64,000 nt of DNA from Lepraria neglecta (GCA_033220425.1 CM065652.1:2852001-2916000); one strand, 5' to 3'. Positions 10,665 to 23,023 are shown, counted from the first letter of the stretch. Numbers and translations are program-made. The notes: generated by a model from the sequence alone, not told the origin.

Positions 10665-12526
10665 ATGACTTCAATGATTCTGCAATCCGATTTCCATTCT
10701 CTCTCTCCTAATTCTGATTCTAACGCCTCTTATGTGTTTTCCACCATCGTCTTTCTAGTCCTTGTATGGGTATCATGGCGAGTATGCGCATTCACAATCA
10801 GACCTGCTCTACACCCACAAGAGCCTACGCAAATGCCATACTTGATTCCTGGTACGTGGCCTGGGCGTGAAGTACTACTCTGTGCGTGTGGCTAATGCGT
10901 ATCCTTGTAGTCATTGGTATACAATTCTACGCCTAGGATCATTGAGTGCGAAGGCTCATTAAGTGATTTAGGTCATGCAATCGACTTTTTCAAAGACAGT
11001 GATGGCACTTTCCCGAAATCCAGGTATGCTCTCTCATGACATGTGCGGCATTAGTAGGCGTTTCCGGATGTACGTTTCAGCTCATGGCCTCATAGGAAAT
11101 ACTTTCAAGACTCTCGCAAATCATTCGCCCTTAACATTGCGGGACAACGCATATATGTGGTAACCTCTCCACAAGATATTTCTTCAATTTACCGAAACAC
11201 CACAACCCTCCCATTCGATGAATAAGTTGAGGATATACTGCGTTCGGTTGGCACGAGTGAGGGTATACGCAATATGTATGAAATTCCGGGGAAGGACAGG
11301 ACCGGAATTATACAGACCGAAAAGTCCAATCACCTATACAATGCTTTGGCACATGCTGTAGAAGACGTTTAAAGGCAGCAGCTCCATCCTGGAAATCATC
11401 TAGACGACTTTTGGACGAACATCCATAGCTTTATGGATACATCGCTTCTCTGGGAAAACATCTCGGAGAAGTGTACGTTGTCTGAAACAGACACTACGAA
11501 GACGCTTTCTCTGCTCAAATGGTCCCGTGCAACTATCCTCCCTCGGCTACGAACGCGGCCTTTGGCGAGCGACTCCTACAATTAGAGCCAGAATTGATGG
11601 ATACCTTCGTGAAATTTGACAACGAGAGCTGGAAAATGAACTACAAACTTCCCGGTTTCATGTCAGAGGAGACGCATAACGCCAAAGATAAGATCGTAGC
11701 GACATTCAAGAAGTACCTTGCACTACCCAAAGACCAAAGGACGGGCGAGGCGTGGTTTATACGAACCCTAGAGACTCATATGAGGGGGCTGGAGATTGAA
11801 GAGTCAGATATTGCGGCAATGTTTGTGCCGCCTTTCTGGGTGTGAGTAAATCATTGTTCTCCAGATCCTCCATATCTGTCCCTATAACAACCTCCTCGAC
11901 ACAAGCTGACAAAGGAGGCAATAGTATCAATAGCAACGCCTACAAACTATGCTTCTGGGTAATGGCGTACCTACTCTACGATCCATCACTCTATGCCGCC
12001 GTTCGTACCGAGACCGACTCGGCCGTTACTGAAGGCTTGACCGGGCTGGGATCTCGGTTAGAGAGTTTCAAGCGTCTTGTTGCGGTCTATAATGAGGTCC
12101 TCCGCCTCAACACGGCTTCGGCTTCAGTCCGTACAGTAGTGGCACCTACACACCTGGAAGATGTCACTCTTAGTGCCGGCGCTAAGGGTCTAATACCATA
12201 CCGTCAATTTCATCTCAACAAAAATGTTTTCGGCGACAATGCCGACCGCTTCTTTGGCCGATAATGGTAGCCTGGGCAAGAATCCCAATTTTCGTCCATT
12301 CGGTGGGAGAACTACCTATTGCTCGGGACGCTATGTGGCTAAGAGGGAAGTGCTTACGTTCGTGGCATTGGCTCTTGACCGCTACGATATCAACCTCGCA
12401 CCTGGGAATTCGGACAAGATTCGACCCTCGTTTGCGAGATGTGATGTGACGATGCCAAGTTTGGGTGTGCTGCTGCCTGTACCTGGTGATGGCGTACACA
12501 TTGTCATCAAAAAGCGAGTGAATTAA
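10665..12526 (+). pseudogene. cytochrome P450 pseudogene (CYP7/CYP8-like fungal type)
   Basis: The gene starts with ATG 10665 and an N-terminal membrane anchor (STIVFLVLVWVSWRVCAF), then MPYLIP. Two introns can be read (from gtacgt at about 10852 to tttag about 10974, then from gtatgc at about 11023 to catag about 11095). After them come QRIYVVTSPQDISSIYRNTT, an ExxR helix (YNEVLRL) near 12085-12105, and the haem loop FRPFGGRTTYCSGR at about 12292-12333 with its cysteine intact. A third intron (gtgagt...aatag) follows FWV near 11840. Breaks: in-frame TAA at 11223-11225 and 11370-11372, a frameshift near 11535-11550, and a frameshift plus stop near 12255-12270. All catalytic motifs are still readable, so inactivation looks fairly recent. 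The family is called from motifs and overall pattern; the substrate is unknown. The next-door gene on the right is also dead. Confidence 0.85.
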
Positions 12527-13810
12527 GGATACACAGAGTTCAGAAAATTTGTTCAGGAACTAGGACTGGAGCAATTTCAAGCTTTTATCATGCACGTATT
12601 CCCAAGGCTTGAATTCATCTATGTTCAGCTCCTGCTGGATTATAAAATGCTTGTCTATAACAGTAGCCATCTATTGATCCCCCCAAGACCAGATTCTTTG
12701 GCACCCCCATTTTAAAAAGGAAGAGGTGCTTGAGGCATTGCTTGGCTGTCATGCTCACTGCAAAAAGCTAAAGATGTCAGCAATTGCGGAATGGATTCCA
12801 GACTTGGAAAGGCGTATAACGTTGATATGCGGGACACTGTACGATATAATCTTAAGCCTTGCACGCGTTCACGTTCCTATAGCCTGAGGCTGGACGACTT
12901 GATTGGACAAGGGTCTGCAAATAGCATTTACTTTCGTTAACGTAAGTCTTGCATGCCTTGTTACAAGACAGCTAATTGCTCGGGTTCTCATCCACTTGTT
13001 GCCCTTGGTATTAACAATCCTAAGCCGGAAAGTAGATTGTCAAATCTGCAGAACGCTGGAGAGGTTTGTTTCTGCCCAATCAGACGGCGAAGCTTATCGG
13101 CTTATTAAGTAGAAGTCTAGCCAATAACACATCCTTCATACATGTTCATGTAATTATCACAACGTCTTTACCCTATTGTGGGATTATAGAAAAACATAGC
13201 TCGTCATGACAAGTCGCCCAGCTATCGCCCGTCATGACCGATAGCCTAGCATAGTCCCTAAGCCGCATTTCTTGCGCCCAATTTACTGCTGTCAGCATGC
13301 GACCTGCAAAGCGAATCCTACCCGCATGCATGACGGTCGAATACTTCTTCTGCCAAGCACAAATACCACTACCACGACGGCTCACTGAACACACAAGTAT
13401 TTCTTCAATAGCTTGCAGCTTAAAGCATCAGTGGCATGCCGTGGGCTGGATGATTGAAATCAATAATGAGTAGCTTGAACATGTCTTCTATCCTTCTTGT
13501 AGAGCACCAGGGTTACTCGGTAAAGAATTGCCAAGCATGGCTGCGTAACCGTCCTGACCACTCAACGTCAGGGCGATGCATGCACAGTCATGGCAGTGAA
13601 GGTAAAAAGCCCCGCACACAGCCTTACTCTGCGTTTTCTGTTCCATTCTACCATCCTCATTTTCAGAATTACAATTGTGAATACAGGAAGCCTTTCGGAT
13701 CCTCGAAATTCTTGTAGCGATGCCAGGGTTCCGATCCGCTGAGTGCTTTATTCACTTCAACTAGCTTGCTCCAACCCCCAAGACGGTTATTACCTCACAC
13801 ATCTTGTCCC
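12527..13810. other. intergenic, no gene seen
   Basis: About 1.3 kb between two pseudogenes. Short frames only (for example 12903-13112 and 13173-13394 on opposite strands), none with a recognisable domain. Confidence 0.45.
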
Positions 13811-16800
13811 ATGGGTGAACCTTTCTCGCTGGTGACTGGGGTTGCTGGCCTCGTCAAATTATGCCTCGAGGTCGCGGCCATTAGTCAGGAATACGTGCAT
13901 GGAGTCCGACGCGCTTCCAAAGATGTTGAAGAATTCCTTCAAGAGCTGAGTGCATTTACTTGCGTGCTGCAACAATTCGAGGAAGCTCTCAAGAAGGATG
14001 AAGCTGGGAATGCGTGCTTCAAAATTGCCTCAGTACCTCAGACGTGGCCCGCCAAGCCTGCTGATTACGCAGTTGGGGAGCTCGGGGGCAACACATTTGA
14101 GCGCAAAGTCACAAATTACGGGCTAATGTTGCTCATCATAATGTCATCACGCACACCAAAAGTCAACGATACCGGAGGGTCACTAAGCGTATTTTAAAAC
14201 AATAAAAATCTTGATCACTCGGGCTCACTATCCCACTACGGCGTATAGAAATTTTCCGCGAACGGCGCGTACCTTATATACATCTCAGCGCCGTTCGGTG
14301 GAATGCCGTGGTGGGATACTGATTACGAGTAGTTAAGATTCCTATTTTTTAAAAATTACGGCTCAGACGTTGCTGCGACACAGCTGCGTAGTCAGCTCGG
14401 CTAACCCGAAGGGGCTTAGCCATCCAATCTTGATTGGCTAGCACGTCTGAGGTACTGAGGCACTTCAAAAAGACTTCAGTGCTCTTGATGACGTAAGACA
14501 CTTATAAAGATAGGCTAGATCAGATTCGTTTGAAGCTGTAAAAGCGGAGCCAAAAGCATAGACTAACGCATTGAGATGGCTATTCGTTGGTGAAGCACAT
14601 CGACTCGCTGTTGCAAGCATACGCCGAGGGATGCAGACCTTCCACTTTGTATTGACAATCGATGGCTTTGAATTATCTCGAAGACCGCAAGCAAGGTGTC
14701 TTTGATTCTGATATCTCAATCTCAACATGTCGAAGAGACTAAGAAATTATCGCACATAGTTCCAGGCCTACTGCAGACCACGGAGGACGCTTTGGGTTCT
14801 ATTACAAGCGTGCTGAATGCAGTCTCAGTGCTCCCACGCGTCGAATAGGATATCGTCGACGTTGCTCGGTGCGTCTAGAATCTCGAGAAGCTCGCTCTGG
14901 AGTCTCATGAACATGGATCTGATGAATCTGATACTTGGCGGAAGGAAGAGCTTTTACAGTGGCTTTCGCCTCTATGCGTTCGCGCAAAGCAGCATGATAT
15001 CCCCAGCCGACGTGCCCCATTCACAGGCGATTGGCTTCTCAAACATGAGGGGTTCCGATCCTGGCTTGATGGTAACAGACCTGCCTGCTTATGGTGCTCC
15101 ACCATTCCAGGTGCTGGCAAAACCGTTCGCACATCTATCGTAATCGACCATTTGGAATCAAAGATGGCAAAACCAGGATCTGCGGTGGCTTACATCTATA
15201 TCGACTATAAAGATAAAGAGCGACAGACTGTGACAACGACCCTCTGTAGCTTACTCAGACAATTACTGGAATTTATGGACGCTGTGCCCCAAGAGATACC
15301 ACGTATTTACGATGCACTGCCATCTGATAGCAAAGAGAACACCATAGACACCAATCAATGCGTCTCTCTCATTAGGTAGTTTGCTGAAGAACAGCCTTGT
15401 AGGGTCTTCCTGTTATTCGAGGATATTTGTTACCTCTCGTTCACATGTGAACCTGGCCCTGTCTATGCCATATTTCCTGTACTTGGAGATTCGCGCCATG
15501 AACTCGGATATGCGGTACTACCTCGAAGCACGGAAAGAGCAGCATTCTCATTTCTCACCCGACGCTTGCGAAGCATATGGAAGATACAATATGCAGGAAG
15601 GCCAGTGGAATGTTTCTCCTAGCTCAGCTTCAAATGGATACGCTGGTCAATGAAACCAGTGCACGAAATGTAAATAAAGCTCTTGAAACATTGCCACAAA
15701 AGTTGAATGAGACATTCATGTCATCGAAAGGGTCACTAGCCAGCCAGCAGAACACTCAACTCTTGCAAAACACGTCATCTCTTGGACCTTCTTTGCGGAA
15801 AGACCCTTACGGATATCTGAACTCCATGAAGCGCTTGCTATCGAGCCTGGAGACACGTGTCTTGATCTCTCAGGTCTCCATGAAGTGGAACTACTATTAA
15901 GTATCTGCTATGGTCTGGTTTCCATCTACGAACAAGATGGAACGATTCGACCAGTCCATTATTCACTCCAACAGTGCTTTGATGCTTGCTGGGAAGCACA
16001 ATGGCCGGACACAGAGTAAACTGTTGCAACGAATTGCCTCGACTATTTGACGCTCAATGATTTTAGGCCCGCGTTACGTAACCACACCCAAGTGGCAGAT
16101 CGGCTACGTGCGTATTGTTTTCTCTATTATGCTTCTTGCTACTGGCCCGAACACATCAAAGGTCAGTTTGAGTCAGAGCTTGAGTGTGAGATCCTACGGT
16201 TTCTTTACCAAAACTTCCATCTGAGCAATGCAAATTTCATATACTTCCAAACGGAGCAAAGAGATTTGAGCCAGTGGAATACCTTGCCACTTGCTACGAC
16301 ACCTCTCAATGTTGCTGCATCCTGGGGGTTGGACCATCCCCTAAAGGTACTTCTGAATGCTGGTTCAAAAATCAATGGCGGAGACTTCGATAAATGCACT
16401 CCCCTAATAAATGCCGTTGTTGGTGAACGGCATACAACAGTGCGCTTGCTCCTGGACCATGGAGCCAACATCGATGACCAGAACTCCTTTTACGGTGGGC
16501 CCTTGCATCGGGCTGCCTCTACAAACCATCACGATATCGCTAAACTTCTACTTGAACGCGGGCAAATGTCAATGATCTGAAGGATGAGAAAGTTTCGCCA
16601 CTCTCTACAGCGATCACGAACGGACATCCGGCTATGATTGAGCTATTGGCCCAATATGGGGCAACATTTGAGAAGCTTGGGGAGATGCGGGAGTCTCCTC
16701 TTGAATTGGCCTGTAGATGGCCCGACGCTATTGCCATGCGATTACTGTTAAAGATGGGTGCCGACGTAAATTCGGACAATGTCCTGATCTAATGCGTGAA

Positions 16801-18192
16801 AGTAGGGGCACCTCACCTGGTCCGAGTACTTCTGGACTCAGGAGCGAATGTTGATGGCGCTGATGAATTTGGCTATACAGCTTTGATTCGGGCAGTAAGC
16901 AAAGGAGGTCTTCAGGTGGTCAGAGACTTGCTGGCAGCAGGCGCGCGCTCTGATTCATCCGGAAGGTCATCAAACCCTCATCCTGTCGTCAGGCAGAAAG
17001 CGCATTCCACTGGGTACGGCGGTCCAAATAGAGCGATTTGTACAGAGTCAACCAGACGGAGGGATAGCACCCGACCGAACGCGCTAGTGGCAGCTCTTGT
17101 GGAAGGCAAAGTCGACATGGTCAAGCTTCTATTAGATTATGGAGCAGATGCCAACGCGCAGTTAGTGCGAAGATGGTTTAGATCGAAGGAGTTTGATACT
17201 GTTTTATATGCCGGTATTTGGGTACAAGACTGGGACAAGAAGAGCATCCTACCCCTACTCTTGGCGAACGGAGCTGATGTTAACGCCTGGCCAAGAGGAA
17301 TAGCACTCAACGGAGGCTCTCCTTTGGTGTATGCAGTTCGGCTTGGATGTACAACTGCTATTACTCAGCTACTCAAGGCTGGTGCAGACCCCAACGTTGG
17401 CAGTACCAAAGGCTATGTGCCCCTTCACACTGCAGTGCAAGGCGAGATCTGGACTTACTTAACCAGTTGCTGGCTGTTTCAAGGGATGAAACGAGCATCC
17501 AAATCAATGCGGACCCAAATGTAGCCTCGTTGATTGGAAGTACCCCCTTAATTACGCTGCTTCTATGGGATGGGGCCAAGGTGTCGAGCTGCACATAGCA
17601 GCCGGCACCGACCCGATGCGTATGACCTTGTACGGTGAGACATATCTACACCTGGCATCTATGGACGAGACCCTCTATATGCAACTAAGTCAACCTTGCA
17701 CTCCAGTGGATCTCGTAGGCAGAGAACGTCATCTAAAGCATTCTTTATGCCAGCTCCTGCGTTCGGAACAGTGGCATGCTCTTGGTATCAATATCAGCAA
17801 CCAGCAAGAAATTCACCAACTCAGGTACAACGTCTTAGGTCACTGCTTGTTACGACTTGGACACCACGGAGAAGCAAGAAACGCCTTTGAGCAGCAGATC
17901 GATTACTTCGAGATCAAGCATAGCGTCACATGCGAAAGATGCGAAGAATCAATCAGGGGCAGCCGCTTCGTGTGCTACTCCTGCAACGATATCGATCTAT
18001 GCCAATCTTGTATGAAGTGTTACAGCTCCGACACTCCTAATACTGTAATGTAGGGAACACGATTTTCTCAAAGACCCTGGGCCGAGTCGAATCTCGTTCA
18101 CCGAGGGTCAAGTGAATGAGATAGGCGAAACAGTTGATGAGCGACTCGCGCGACTCGAATGCAGATATGCGGCATATGATATCGACGTCTAG
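13811..18192 (+). pseudogene. NACHT-ankyrin-ZZ STAND (NLR-like) pseudogene
   Basis: The sense reading runs through all three frames. It starts with ATG 13811 and an N-terminal helical domain of the fungal STAND type (EPFSLVTGVAGLVKLCLEVA). After the nested element come STIPGAGKT (Walker A, near 15096-15122), YIYIDYKDKERQ and a RIFVTSR strand of a NACHT domain (15100-15550). A winged-helix-like region around 15700-16050 follows, then at least eight ankyrin repeats (16290-17540, for example TPLINAVVGERHTTVRLLLD). The end is a ZZ-type zinc finger (CERCEESIRGSRFVCYSCND, near 17930-18000) with a short tail to the stop at 18190-18192. At least six frameshifts and several stops (for example near 15377, 15900, 16018, 16790) break it. 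Intact relatives of this architecture are intracellular receptors in fungal non-self recognition. This copy cannot make a full protein. Confidence 0.88.
14026..14462. mobile_element. 437-bp non-autonomous inverted-repeat element (MITE) nested in the NLR pseudogene
   Basis: The ends are perfect 21-bp terminal inverted repeats: 14026-14046, beginning tgcctcagtacctcag, and its reverse complement at 14442-14462. Similarity continues imperfectly inwards. The flanks carry an 8-bp direct repeat, cttcaaaa, at 14017-14024 and 14463-14470, with one extra T at 14025 on the left. An 8-bp duplication is typical of hAT elements. A central hairpin is built from 14229-14242 with 14305-14318 (one mismatch in 14) and 14260-14268 with 14288-14296 (perfect). 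There is no transposase frame. It splits the N-terminal domain of the host pseudogene after about residue 70. The superfamily assignment is a guess from the duplication length. Confidence 0.85.
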
Positions 18193-18630
18193 ACGCCTTC
18201 GAAGTATGCCAATATCGACAAAGGCACCTTCTGTAGCTGCCCAAGTTGGCCGATAGCCTTTTTGCTGGACTGAACTGCGAGGGGCACTATCCCGAACCAA
18301 CTTGCAGAAAGGAGGGTGAGCAGAACGCAAAGAGCGATGAGAAGTAAGAAAGCGTAATACACGAGACTCTTGTGAGTGGAAAGAAGAGCGCCTAAAAGAT
18401 GGGCATTGGAGTCGACGCGGTGTCTGTATAGCTTATTAGTGAAGAGATGATTGGGGAGTTCAGTATTGAAGCCCTTGGAAACTCTTATCCGTTTTTCAAG
18501 CCCTTCATTTCCAAATCCAATGCCTTACATCCCTAATTTATATGATTTGCCTCACATTGTAGACCGTCTCAAGGAAGCGCACAATGGATTCAAACCCAAC
18601 ATCTGCCCTCTCGAAGCGCGTTCCCGTAGT
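18193..18630. other. intergenic between NLR pseudogene and aspartic protease
   Basis: About 440 bp. The genes on both sides point into it, so it should hold both 3' ends. No other feature seen. Confidence 0.5.
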
Positions 18631-20094
18631 TTAAGGAATCAAAGCAGGGTTCTGATACTCGGCCGTACCATTCCATATCGCGAACGACATCGACGGCTGC
18701 GGCCCCATATTGAACACCACATACTTTGATTCAAAAAACAGCGAACCCACGCCTCCCGTTGCATCTTGCTTCGCATTTCCCTCCTTAATCCCCGCGGAGT
18801 TTATCGGGCCGGTACACACTTCATACCAGGTGCGTTAGCTTGTGTATGGAGTACTTGGAGTAGAAATGAAAGCGAGTGAGGGGAAAATAAAAAGCTGAGG
18901 GCTAGTGATGGAAGGAGAGAGGACTCACTATTGTTTATATCGGGATTATTGAAGCTCATTGAATAGCCGCTCAGACCGACCGTTCCGCCGGTCGCAAAAC
19001 CAAGAAGGAGATCTGGGAGGACGGCGTTGCAGGGGAAGGTGTATGCTGTGTTGGTGAAGTCGGTTGCTTTTGCGCCAGCCACTTGAGCGTAGTAGGCTCG
19101 GGTTATTCGAGGATCGAGGCCCATATGGGGGCCTCCTCCCGTGTCTATTCATACGTGTATCAGCATAAGCTGCCCCCTTGACTAACATGTCGTACAGATG
19201 AGGAAGCTGTGAAGAGTAACACGCACCAAACATGAGACTCATGGTGATTGGCTTTCCACTGTCGGACACTGGTGGCCAGCTGGCTGGATGATCTCCAATT
19301 GTAAAACTGACGTCGTCTAGCATCCAGATTGTCTTCTTGACTGGTACCGTCACCAAACCCTCTCTTGCTTTTGTTTGGTTGATGAAGCCGAATTCAACAT
19401 TAGCCAATTTACTGGTAGGGGTTGAGACGAATTCGACACCGAACACTGGCTCAGGTAATGTGGGCATAAGGCGTTCCATGAATGTGGGTTGCTTTGGAGT
19501 GGCTACATTGTTGTCGTAAGCCAGCCTGATACCCTTCAACTGCTTTCCCAAGAGACACATACCGCCGTTCTCAATTCCAAAACTCATGCCAAGTATGCCA
19601 TCGGGTGCCCAATATGCTAGAGTGCCGGCCTGATACGCTTGTTCAACTCCCATAGCGGCTACAGTGGAACCAGAAATGGTGACTGCATCCCAGGTGACAT
19701 TTCCCGCGACTTGAGTACCTGCAACGCCACCATAGCCGACATCGAAAATCCCTGCATATGAGCAATTGGAGGTAGAGCCTTTGACACAGGTGTATTCATT
19801 GTGATTGACAAGGTCCACACCTTTATAATAAGAGACTCCTGTATCGTAGACCCATCTGATCGTCGTAAGCATTCAGTCTGATTGTGCTATTAGCTAGCTC
19901 ATTCATGCTCACAGGTCTGACGATCCAGTGTCGACTATTAAATTGAATTTCTGCGTTCCAATTGTCACTTCGGTAGTCCAGTATGGGGCGGAATTGGGAG
20001 ACCCAAAAGGTGAAAACACAGTCAGACTGAATGTACGTCTGATGTATATCTGGAAGCCGACGAACAAGCACAATGCCCAAGAATGAAGCATCAT
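18631..20094 (-). CDS. pepsin-like aspartic protease (family A1)
   Basis: Four exons fit splice consensus and frame: 20094-19913, 19855-19227, 19144-18929 and 18818-18631 (introns 57, 82 and 110 nt). They total 1215 nt and 404 aa. Both catalytic motifs appear only after splicing: DTGSSDLWV at residues 55-63 and FDTGGG with its Asp at 271, each Asp-codon region lying at or beside an exon junction. Two junction codons (CT|A and G|AC) restore Leu-Trp and the second Asp exactly. Other family features are TEVTIGTQKFNLIV before the first site, DGILGMSFG in the middle, and a C-terminal hydrophobic sheet (SKYVVFNMGPQPSMSFA). The N terminus (MMLHSWALCLFVGFQ) is a signal-peptide candidate. The first Asp lies unusually close to the start, so there is no room for a standard propeptide; an upstream exon may be missing. 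Likely a secreted or wall-bound endopeptidase. Confidence 0.85.
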
Positions 20095-20597
20095 GAGGGC
20101 AAGAAATGGAGGAAGAGTTCAGCGATGCAAGTGTGATGATTGAAAGAGCACATAGAGAAGATAACGCGACCTTTATAGACGGTCGGTAGGAGGCTACTGC
20201 TACTGCGAGGAGAACAGGAGGCTGAGATCGCTTACAATGTCAAACGAACTAGAACACAGGGAAGTCTCCCGAAGGCTAGAATGCCATGCGAAAAAATGCA
20301 AAGTCCTGAGAGGCAGAGAAACGTAATACGGGTTTTTGAAACACACCAAAGTCGTTGATCAAGCACGGTATCACTGCATTCCGCAAGTGTACATTCTGCA
20401 CCGTATTACCGCACGTGAACGGATAAGCCAACCCCAATTGTTCTACGAGAGGTGTATGCAAGAGGTCGTCCCATATATCCGAAAGGAAGCAAAGCCATGG
20501 GGTTTCATCTCACGTGGTAGGAAACAGATAAACGAGGAGGCACGGGACCTTGTCTATTCCAGGAACAGGAAACACGTTAACTGGTGTAGAAGCAGCC
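20095..20597. other. upstream region of the protease gene
   Basis: About 500 bp upstream of the protease start. Short open frames only; no supported gene. It runs directly into the tandem repeat at 20598. Confidence 0.4.
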
Positions 20598-20998
20598 ATA
20601 GAGCCGCATCTCAGAGGGGACCTTGAAGAACACACATTCAGCCATCAACTTAAAACTCTCTACGTGCGGGCCGTACAGCCCGGCGTTGGAGGATACCTGG
20701 GGATGAGCGACCGTATCAGCAACACGCATAGAGCCGCGTTCGAGGGGAGAACACATGTAGGATAATCATCCAGTCATCGATCTAGATTTTTCCAAGTACG
20801 GGCCATGGAGGCCGGCGCTGAAGAAAGACGCTTGACGATGAGCGAACCTATCAGTGACAGGCATAAAGCCGCATCTGAGAGGGGTAAACCATGGAAGATA
20901 CTCATCCAGTCATCGATCTAGATCTTCGTAAGTGCAGGCCGTGCAGGCCAGCGTTCGAAGTCGATTCTTGGGGATGAGCGAGCGTATCAGTGAGAGCG
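20598..20998. repeat. three-copy imperfect tandem repeat, period about 130-135 bp
   Basis: Copies start near 20598, 20728 and 20863 with atagagccgc or ataaagccgc, and end near 20998. Shared internal blocks are catccagtcatcgatctaga (copies 2 and 3), ggggatgagcga (copies 1 and 3) and a GC-rich block of the form caggccgtgcaggcc. Copies have diverged by many substitutions and small indels. No open frame follows the period, so it looks non-coding. Confidence 0.75.
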
Positions 20999-21596
20999 TC
21001 AACTGTGGGTTATTGCCAGATATAGCAACAAGAAAGCCTGGGACGTCCATATGCGCTGGACACAGGCGTGCGACTACTAGCCTAATCATTGCAGTGGAGG
21101 CCAATAGCAGTCGCGCATATTCCTCGGGCAATTTCTATCCAGGGTCTCCCACGGGTCATCTCCAACGGAACTTGCGCCTACACAAATGCCCTGACATGCG
21201 CGTAAAATAAACGGCGCGGCTTTGTGATAGCTCTCCATGGTGCGACGATCATGACAATCAAGGCTAACCTTGCGTGGGTTTGGAGGACTGATGGATTGGG
21301 GCTGGGTGAAGATGGTACTTGCGCGGCGATCTGTGCGTACATAATAATGTAAACCTCTGGGGGATCCTCATGCGATTCTGCATGCTCGAGCCTTATCCCC
21401 GTGGGCGTTTCTCCCGTCTTCTAACGACTTCCCATCCTGCCGTCTTTTCCTTTCTTAAGGCAACCTTGAAAGTGGAGTTCGAACTCTTTTAAGCGTGCGA
21501 GATGAGGACGTAGATTCTTTGTACGGTGCATCATGCCCCAAATACACACACTGCTCACAGATCTAGGTAGAGATAGAGAACAACAACAAATCTCAC
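20999..21596. other. intergenic, 3' side of the ERG27-type gene
   Basis: About 600 bp with no independent gene. A short final coding exon of the reductase could lie here, because GTGAGT directly overlaps its stop codon at 21597. Confidence 0.4.
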
Positions 21597-23023
21597 TCAC
21601 CCTGCGAGTTTCACCTCCCATTCCGTCCTCAACCCCTCCATCTGCCTCCAACATTCTCTCCCCAGCTCTTCAAACCCCTCTCTGTCCTCTTTGGTCACTT
21701 CTCGCGTGCCAGGTCTTATTCCCTTCCTCTTGCCCAATTCTCTTCCCCCCATCTTGCCTCCAAGACCCCACTCTTCTACTGCAGTCCTCATAACTCTTTC
21801 GTATCCTGCTCTATCGGAACTGCTGCCCCACTTCCCCTTCCCTTCTCTTTGCTCCATGTCCTCCAACTCTTCCTGGTCTGCGAGAGCAAGCCAGACAGGC
21901 GCGCAGGCGCCCTTGTATGCCGATACTGTATGCCATGGCGATCCGGCCCAGCGGGCGATGTAGAACGCGGCCATCATACAGTAGTAGAGAATCAATGGAA
22001 GAGGCACAATAGAAGTTGCACAGATGCCAGGATGACAGAGGTATAACTTTGGGGGCGAGGACGTAGAGGGTCGGTATTCGTTGTCTATAAGGCTTATCCC
22101 AGGAGTACCCGTGCCTAAACCTGATTCTGGTAGCTCATTGTCGAGAAGATCAATTGAGTGTGGGGGGGAGGAAGACGACGTAGATAAGAATCGTTGGACG
22201 AAAGGTCTGGTGGACGGAAGGGAGGATGTCAGGACTAAAATATCCGTGAGGCGTTTCGAGGACTCGTAAGAGGTGTCGGACTTGAGAGCTTGTATGTCAC
22301 TAATGTCAAAATGTGAAGGATGAGGCTCGATGCTAGATACGAATATTATACGACCTTGATCTGGAGAGGCAGAGAGCAGAGCAATGAGGGAATGGGAGAG
22401 GACGTAGTGGCCGAAGACATTGGACGTAAAGACTCGGCCCAACGATGAAGGAGTGTCAGAGACTTCTTTGGTCGGCGTTCTCTGAGGAGCAGTCATTTCA
22501 CCAACGCCGCCAATTTTGAATTTAGGATAGGTGACCGTGTTGACCAAGTCAGTGCACACGGTCCAGATTGCCACAGGCCAATTGACGCCTGTGACGCCGC
22601 CATAGCCTGCATTGCAGATGATGGCGTCGAGGTGGGGGAGGTTCTCGATTAGTCTGTTGGAGAGGGACTGAACGGAACGGAGGGAGGTCAGGTCGAGCTG
22701 CTCGGGTTGGAGGGATATGCGATGTTTTAAAGGAGTGTCGAGCTCCTTGGATTGGCGCTCGAGATGCTGCTCAAGGCGCCTGACGGTATCCTTGCTTTTC
22801 CCGGAGCCTCGGGTCGTAATGATGAGGGTGAGGCACTGGAAGGAAGGACGTGTGGTAGCGAATTCGTCGATTAGTCGGCAGCATGTCGCGAAGCCGAGGC
22901 CGCTAATTCACGTCAGACCATCGATCAAGTCGAGTCGGGTCGTATTCAATCTTACCTATTCGCACCAGTGACAAGCACGTAGCTATGCTGTTCGTTGTCT
23001 TGAGGATGAAGACCCTCTTTCAT
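21597..23023 (-). CDS. erg27: 3-keto-steroid reductase, ERG27 type (SDR)
   Basis: Exon 1 is 23023-22956 and exon 2 is 22902-21597, with a 53-nt intron (gtaaga...attag) inside the nucleotide-binding motif. The product is 457 aa. The join gives VLVTGANRSGLGFA, the TGxxxGxG cofactor motif of short-chain dehydrogenases, at residues 17-30. Next come DAIICNAGYGGVTGVNWP, a VFGHYVLSHSLI helix, FVSSIEPHP (Ser of the triad) and YESSK (YxxxK). The family-specific C terminus includes YLCHPGICATSIVPLP and ARWAGSPWHTVSAYKGA. This pattern and length fit fungal ERG27, the NADPH-dependent reductase that acts with ERG25 and ERG26 in C-4 demethylation of sterols at the ER. GTGAGT at the stop leaves a small extra 3' exon possible. 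Its start is 479 bp from that of the divergent CFEM gene. Confidence 0.87.

Noticed and set aside
20598-20998. Possible CRISPR-like array
   Set aside because: Long diverged tandem units without spacer/repeat alternation, in a fungal genome.
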